From Cryptomeria japonica (taxonomy: Eukaryota > Streptophyta > Pinopsida > Cupressales > Cupressaceae), in assembly GCF_030272615.1 (NCBI RefSeq), contig NC_081408.1, positions 307,523,950 through 307,587,949 of the forward strand: a stretch of 64,000 nucleotides of DNA. Direction: 5' to 3'. Below the pieces are notes generated by a model, which was not told where the DNA came from, searched no databases, and saw nothing but the letters and a program-made list of their open reading frames with translations. The first letter of the stretch is position 1; each line of letters begins with the position of its first letter. Positions 59,531-64,000 of the stretch are shown piece after piece. The translations under genes and the position numbers were made by a program.

Positions 59531-59568
59531 GTGGCAAAAAAGTGGGAACCATTATTGTGAGTTCACCC
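59531..59568 (-). repeat. Right terminal inverted repeat
   Basis: Read inward on the - strand it is GGGTGAACTCACAA, then TGGTTCCCACTTTT and TTGCCAC, matching the left end with a TT insertion. The foldback of the left end is not reproduced here. Confidence 0.88.
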
Positions 59569-59572
59569 TGAA
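59569..59572. repeat. Right target-site duplication of the DNA transposon (TGAA)
   Basis: Second TGAA copy; gypsy-2 RT coding resumes directly after it. Confidence 0.85.
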
Positions 59573-61139
59573 AGCTACATCCATATCCCTCTGAAAAGTT
59601 GCACCAGCATTCTTCAAACCAAATGGCATTCTTACATACACATAGGTTCCCCAAGGGGTAGTAAAAGCAATCTTGAACTACTTAGATTCTTTTACTAATA
59701 CTTGATTATAACCAAAGAATCCATCCATCATTGACAATAAATCACAACCAGTTACCCTTTGTAACATAGCATCCATGTTTGGGGATGAATAATTGTCTTT
59801 AAGGGAAGCAACATTCAAGTTCCTAAAATCCACACAGAGCCTTATGTCCCCATTCTTTTTTCTGACAGACACTAAATTTGATACCCATGAAGAATGCCTT
59901 ATAGGCTTTATAATACCCCCTTCTCTCAGCTTAATCAACTCTTGTTGCATCTTGGGTTCTAGGAGGGGGTTAATGGGTCTTTGCTTTTGTCTAAAAGGCT
60001 TAGCATCAGGATGCAAAGGTATTTCATGTTGAAATAAGTCTTGTCTATACACCTTCAAATCCTCATAGGACCAAGCAAAAACATGTTTGTACTTCCTTAG
60101 CAAATTAAGGAGGTTAGTCTTAATATGGGGAGACAAGTTTCTCCTGATATACACTGACTTAGGGGAAGATTCAATCCCCAAGTTTACCTCTTCCAACTCC
60201 TCCAACTTTGTAGATGACGCTTGATGTAAGTGACCATCACTATAACTGAACATACCCTCTAGTTCAACTAGTCCCCTGGGTATTTCATTTGTCTCTAACT
60301 GCACTATGTCACTTCCAAAAATTGTTTCCTGTCCATCTACTACCTCCACCAATGCATTGCAATCAATCTTTTGACCTTCATAGTCATCTATGCATTGTAC
60401 AAATCTAAGGATGTCTTCATCATCCTCAAAAACTTGCCAATTGTACACATTATCTGGGATGGTTGGTCTGGCTTTGGTCTCAATTATTGAAACTCCTGTC
60501 GATGTTACATCATCATTTTTTAATGCAACATTAGCTAAAAAATCTGCCATAATGTTCTTAGACCTTTCAATCCAATTAATGGAAAATGCATCAAAGTGTT
60601 CAATGACATCCCAAACAACATGCTTGTACTTTTGCAACTTGTCTTTTTTAGATGCATACCTTGACCTTATCTGAGACACTACAATTTTAGAGTCTCCATA
60701 AACCCTTAACAACTTGATCCCATATCTTTTAGAAATTTCTAAGCCTAATAATAGAGCCTCATACTCAGTTGTGTTATTTGTAGATTGGAATGCCAACATA
60801 AAAGAATACTTGAAGGTAATACCTGATGGGTAAATAAAGAGTACTCCTGCTCCAGACCCTTCTTTAGAGAAAGCTCCATCAAAATACATCTGCCACAAGC
60901 CTTCTTGTTGGGATTTCAGCTCATGAACAATAGGATCAGTATTCTTCAACTGAGGCTGAATGGGTTCAATCCTGAAGTTATCAAGATCTACATCTATCAT
61001 GCAATTAAGCATGTTTGGGTCTATTTTTTCAATAACCACTGGGGCATGTGGTTCTCTGTATAATTTTACTGAATTCTTATTCACTGGGATAGTTGCATAT
61101 GATAAATCTAACTGAATAAGTCCTCCAACAGCAGTGGCC
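59573..61139 (-). pseudogene. Gypsy-2 archaeal-type RNase H followed by RT first half
   Basis: Codons 61084-59678 are uninterrupted. The RNase H comes first, with all four acids: Asp in WQMYFDGAF, Glu in NTTEYEALLLGLE, Asp in VYGDSKIVV and Asp in NIMADFLANV (about 60540-60910). A spacer of about 150 residues follows. Then the RT begins (KYKHVFAWSYEDL, IKPIRHSSWVSNLV, GDIRLCVDFRNLN, LLSMMDGFFGYNQVL). A TAG at about 59675 interrupts, and the frame then continues ([20 protein letters not shown]) to the transposon edge. The order RNase H then RT on one open frame is certain. Confidence 0.92.
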
Positions 61140-61141
61140 CA

Positions 61142-61480
61142 CTATCTAGACAAAAGCATGCCATAATGGGGCTTAGTGTCTGTGACTATTACATCGATTT
61201 TATAAGTAGCTTCAGGGAATGCTGCTATTTTTACTTCTATATCTTTCATAGTACCCACAACAGGAACTTCTCTATTATCCATAGCATAAAACCTCCCATA
61301 TGAAGTGTGTACTGACAAACCTAGTTCTCTCATAACCCCATAAGGCATTACATTAGCAGTTGCACCATAATCTATCATGTAATTTTTTATCAAACCGTTA
61401 TTTACTAACAGTGTGACATAAAAGGGATCAATCTGAGATGGTTCCTGATTAATAGTGGTGCCCACATAAACTTATGGGAC
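61142..61480 (-). pseudogene. Gypsy-2 aspartic protease
   Basis: It has the retropepsin layout: DPFYVTLLVNNGLIKNYMID, then YGATANVMPYGVMRELGL, and the flap and second half to DVIVTDTKPHYGMLLSR. The active site reads Asp-Tyr-Gly-Ala rather than Asp-Thr/Ser-Gly-Ala, so it would be inactive unless Tyr arose by late mutation (TCT-to-TAT). A TAG at about 61142 separates it from the RNase H frame, where a Trp or Gln codon is likely. Confidence 0.8.
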
Positions 61481-61489
61481 CTTTTGTTC

Positions 61490-62472
61490 TTGATCCTTCT
61501 CATCTTTTGCATTTCCCTTTTTAGAAGAAGTATCCACATCTGATATACTTGAAATCAAAGAAAAATCAGCCTCTCTATGTTCTTTCATTTTCAATAGCTC
61601 TATCAAAGGTACTGAAACTTTCATATGTGTTAAAAGCTTGGGTCATATCAAAACTAGTATTAACATTAGACTTAGCGTGAGCTTTAACTTTCTCTATCTT
61701 TTGGTGACTTGTTCTCTTGTCACCAGTAGTCTTTGCCTTATTACTAGTGGTATCAACAATATCAGGTTTCCCTGAATTACTTGACTGATTACTTTTAGCC
61801 TGACTATCTTTGACAGGAGTTTTGTTTTCAGTGGTCCTCTTAGAAGAAACTTCTTTAAAAAAACATAGAACCAAGCTTACCCTGATCTTCATCATCTTTA
61901 CTACTTCTCAGATTATAGTTATGATTAGCTTTGGCTATTGCAGCCTTAGTGAGATTCTTGACTTCCTCCTCACTAGGCCTTCTAAGATGAATCTCTTGAT
62001 CTTCTATTGTGACTATATTCAAAGTGGGATGCTAGTCAATTGTTAATTGCCTTTGGAAATTTGCATTGCTTCTCGAGACATCATATTCACTTGCTTCATC
62101 TTCTAAAGACTCCCAGTCACTGTCCATAGTATACTCAAACATATTGACTGTAGGTTCACCCTCATTTCTCATGGATTCATTTAGAGCTTGAGCCACAACA
62201 CACTGATAGGGGGACTGTGGCCCATCACATGCCATGCACCAAGGGGTATTTTCCACATTATGTACATTTCCTCCCTTTAAAGGATCAGGGGTGTCCTGAT
62301 TTTGTGTGCCTTTTGATCTATCTTGCACAGGCTTTCCATCTTTTCATGCAGTGTTATATGGCATATCATGCAATCTAGCAGGTATATCTTGCCAGTTGTA
62401 GTGAGGATTCTCAAGTTTACTTACTTTAGCAGTAAGATCCTTAACAATAGTCATTAATTTCTCTATTTTATC
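61490..62472 (-). pseudogene. Gypsy-2 gag-to-protease linker
   Basis: The frame continues from gag with stops and two frameshifts (near 61900 and 61590). It contains a CMACDGPQSPYQC segment (about 62210-62240) that may be a degenerate zinc site. The rest is polar and Ser/Lys-rich (KDSQAKSNQSSNSGKPD). No enzyme motif is seen. Confidence 0.55.
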
Positions 62473-63999
62473 CTATTCTTTAAAGGATTTATTTTTTTGT
62501 GGTTTTTGTTCCTGCCACAATCTTCCATCAGTCCTTCTTCCCACTTTACCTGATGCTTTTCTATTACTCTCTACATTGATTGCAATTCTGAAAGCATCTC
62601 TTAAACTATGTGGGTTCTTATCTCTGAGAATGTAAGCCATCTTAGGATTAAAGGCATTGTAACAAGTGGTTAGACATACATTCTCATCTAACCTCGTACA
62701 TTGAAGGAGCTTATGCATTGCCTTTTGAAACCGTGAATTAAAATTTGTAACAACCTCATTATCAGACTTCCTGATATTGTTAAATTTGTTGAGCATAAAG
62801 CTCACATTTGTCTTATCTCCATATTTCTCTTTGAATAAATTCTTCAATTCCTCCCAAGAACTAATGCTATCTATAGGTAACCCTGTGTACCAGTCTCTAG
62901 CATCCTCAATCAAAGATTGCACAAGCAGCTTCATGATGACATCCTCATCACCAATTTAATAGTCATTAATCATGTCACCAAAAGATTTCAGATGCTCTTC
63001 AACACTAATAGCATTGTTCCCAGCAAACTTCTGGAGTTTATCCCTCATTTCAATAGGGACACAGTTTGGATATCCTGGAATTCCATCAAAAAGCAACTAC
63101 CTATACAACTCAACATTTATAGGTCTCCTTTGAAACTGATTTCTAGTAAAGTTATTTCCAGCATTCACCCTTGGGCCTGAACCACCAGCTATAGGAGTTT
63201 GATGACTTTCATTATGGGATGGTCTGTGACTGGTTTGGTTTGCTAGAATTGTACTTGAGGGAACGACAAAATTATTTGGGGTAACATTTTCAAACTGGTT
63301 AACAGGTGGGATAGCATTTGTTTTCATCATTGGTTGAGTATTCAACAGAGAGGCAGAAGTATGTTGAGATGTAAAATTACTCTGATCTACCAGTGGGAAA
63401 GTTATAGGAGGATCTTTTAAGCAATGTATCTTTCTTCTAAACTCAGCATTAAGTGCTTATATTTCAGCCTTTTCTACCTCCCTTTGCAAGTTTTCATTTT
63501 CTTTCCTTATCCTTTATACCTCGACCTCATGCAAAGTCATTCCCAGAGGTCCTTTTGCACTTCCTAACTGTAAATCCACAGATCTATTTTCCACTACTTT
63601 ATGCTTCCCTTTGTTAATAACAGGTCTATTAAGTTGGGGATCACTATGAACCTCCCTACTAGGTTGTGCTGCAACTTTAGGTGCAGAATCAATTTTAGGA
63701 TCCAAGATTTCTCTAATAAAAAGACCATGCTCTTCACTCCTAGGTTCTTCTTGAGCAAACAACTCAAGATCTATAATATGTCTTAATAACCTTTCTCTTT
63801 CAATAAGTTTTCCTTTGGTTTCATTCTCCTTTTCCTTTTCCTTCTTTTTTCTTATGGCAATCAATTGATGTACTCTTTTATTTAGAACATCAATCTCCTA
63901 TGACACTTCATCTTGATCTGGCAAGGTTTCTTCTGAATCTGACACATTTAGTTGGTCCATATCAATCAGACTAATATTCCTTCCATAGTTTTGGGAATG
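62473..63999 (-). pseudogene. Gypsy-2 gag, N-terminus beyond the window
   Basis: The capsid domain covers 62473-62960 (LVQSLIEDARDWYTGLPIDS, SWEELKNLFKEKYGD, FNSRFQKAMHKL). Upstream, to 63999, is a charged, coiled-coil-like segment (RKKKEKEKENETKGKLIERE at about 63860) and an Asn/Pro/Ser-rich stretch. Stops at about 63898, 63512, 63460, 63095 and 62957 lie in one frame. No intact start is visible. Confidence 0.8.
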
Positions 64000-64000
64000 G

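Larger units (their letters stand above)
48916..59568. mobile_element. 10.65-kb cut-and-paste DNA transposon of uncertain superfamily
   Basis: The ends are imperfect inverted repeats of about 36 bases starting GGGTGAAYTCACAA, flanked by TGAA. Both ends carry clustered subterminal repeats of GGTTCGAGCGAACC type. Inside are a 2-kb minisatellite, a + strand gene (52055-54047) and a convergent - strand gene (58428-54357) with a probable DDE transposase. The ends are not CACTA, hAT or Tc1-like, and the duplication is not TA, TWA, 8 or 9 bases. A four-base duplication recalls Sola-type elements, but I cannot confirm a family. Confidence 0.88.
46424..64000 (-). mobile_element. Gypsy-2: Tat-like Ty3/gypsy element split by a DNA transposon
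   Basis: On the - strand, from the right window edge: gag, protease, archaeal-type RNase H, first half of RT, then a 10.65-kb insertion (48916-59568), second half of RT, Ty3-type RNase H, integrase. The two RT halves join in frame once one TGAA copy is removed (DVAF then KEFINII). The 5' LTR and primer-binding site lie beyond 64000. Placing an RNase H before the RT differs from gypsy-1. Confidence 0.88.

Overview
This is plant nuclear DNA made almost entirely of nested transposable elements. I found no host gene, tRNA, rRNA or CRISPR array. The plant assignment rests on copia primer-binding sites matching initiator tRNA-Met, Ty3 elements of the Tat type with two RNase H domains and no chromodomain, and LINEs with a DUF4283/zinc-knuckle ORF1 and a C-terminal RNase H. 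The density and decay of the nest suggest a large, repeat-rich genome, perhaps a gymnosperm; that is inference.

Layout. (1) 1-23484 is a Ty1/copia element on the + strand (copia-1). Its 5' LTR is cut by the window edge, its gag-pol is broken, and its 3' LTR is split by a complete Tat-type Ty3 element on the - strand (gypsy-1, 6970-22880). Gypsy-1 has 1610-bp LTRs, an ATAAA target duplication and one gag-pol frame of about 2757 codons closed only by stop mutations. (2) 23485-30121 is a non-autonomous LTR element on the - strand (LARD-2). It has a coiled-coil/zinc-knuckle ORF and a second large ORF but no polymerase. It sits in the coding region of a third copia element (copia-3, - strand, 30122-31644). 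(3) The LTR of copia-3 is split by a LINE on the + strand (LINE-1, 31769-39559) with three consecutive ORFs. (4) 39579 to about 42760 is LTR remnant and AT-rich DNA. 42767-44225 is the 5' part of a second, decayed LINE. (5) From about 46420 to the window end is a second Tat-like Ty3 element on the - strand (gypsy-2). Its reverse transcriptase is split by a 10.65-kb cut-and-paste DNA transposon (48916-59568) with inverted termini, subterminal repeats, a 2-kb minisatellite and two convergent spliced genes, one a probable DDE transposase.

How the parts relate. Each LTR element and LINE carried its own copying machinery, while LARD-2 must have borrowed enzymes. Nesting gives relative ages: gypsy-1 is younger than copia-1; LARD-2 and LINE-1 are younger than copia-3; the DNA transposon is younger than gypsy-2. 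Almost all coding regions now carry stops, most explicable as C-to-T changes, so this is a graveyard in a probably methylated region.

Most interesting are the DNA transposon of uncertain superfamily, an archaeal-type RNase H placed before the RT in gypsy-2, the third ORF of LINE-1, and an apparently homologous accessory domain shared by LINE-1 ORF3 and LARD-2 ORF-B.
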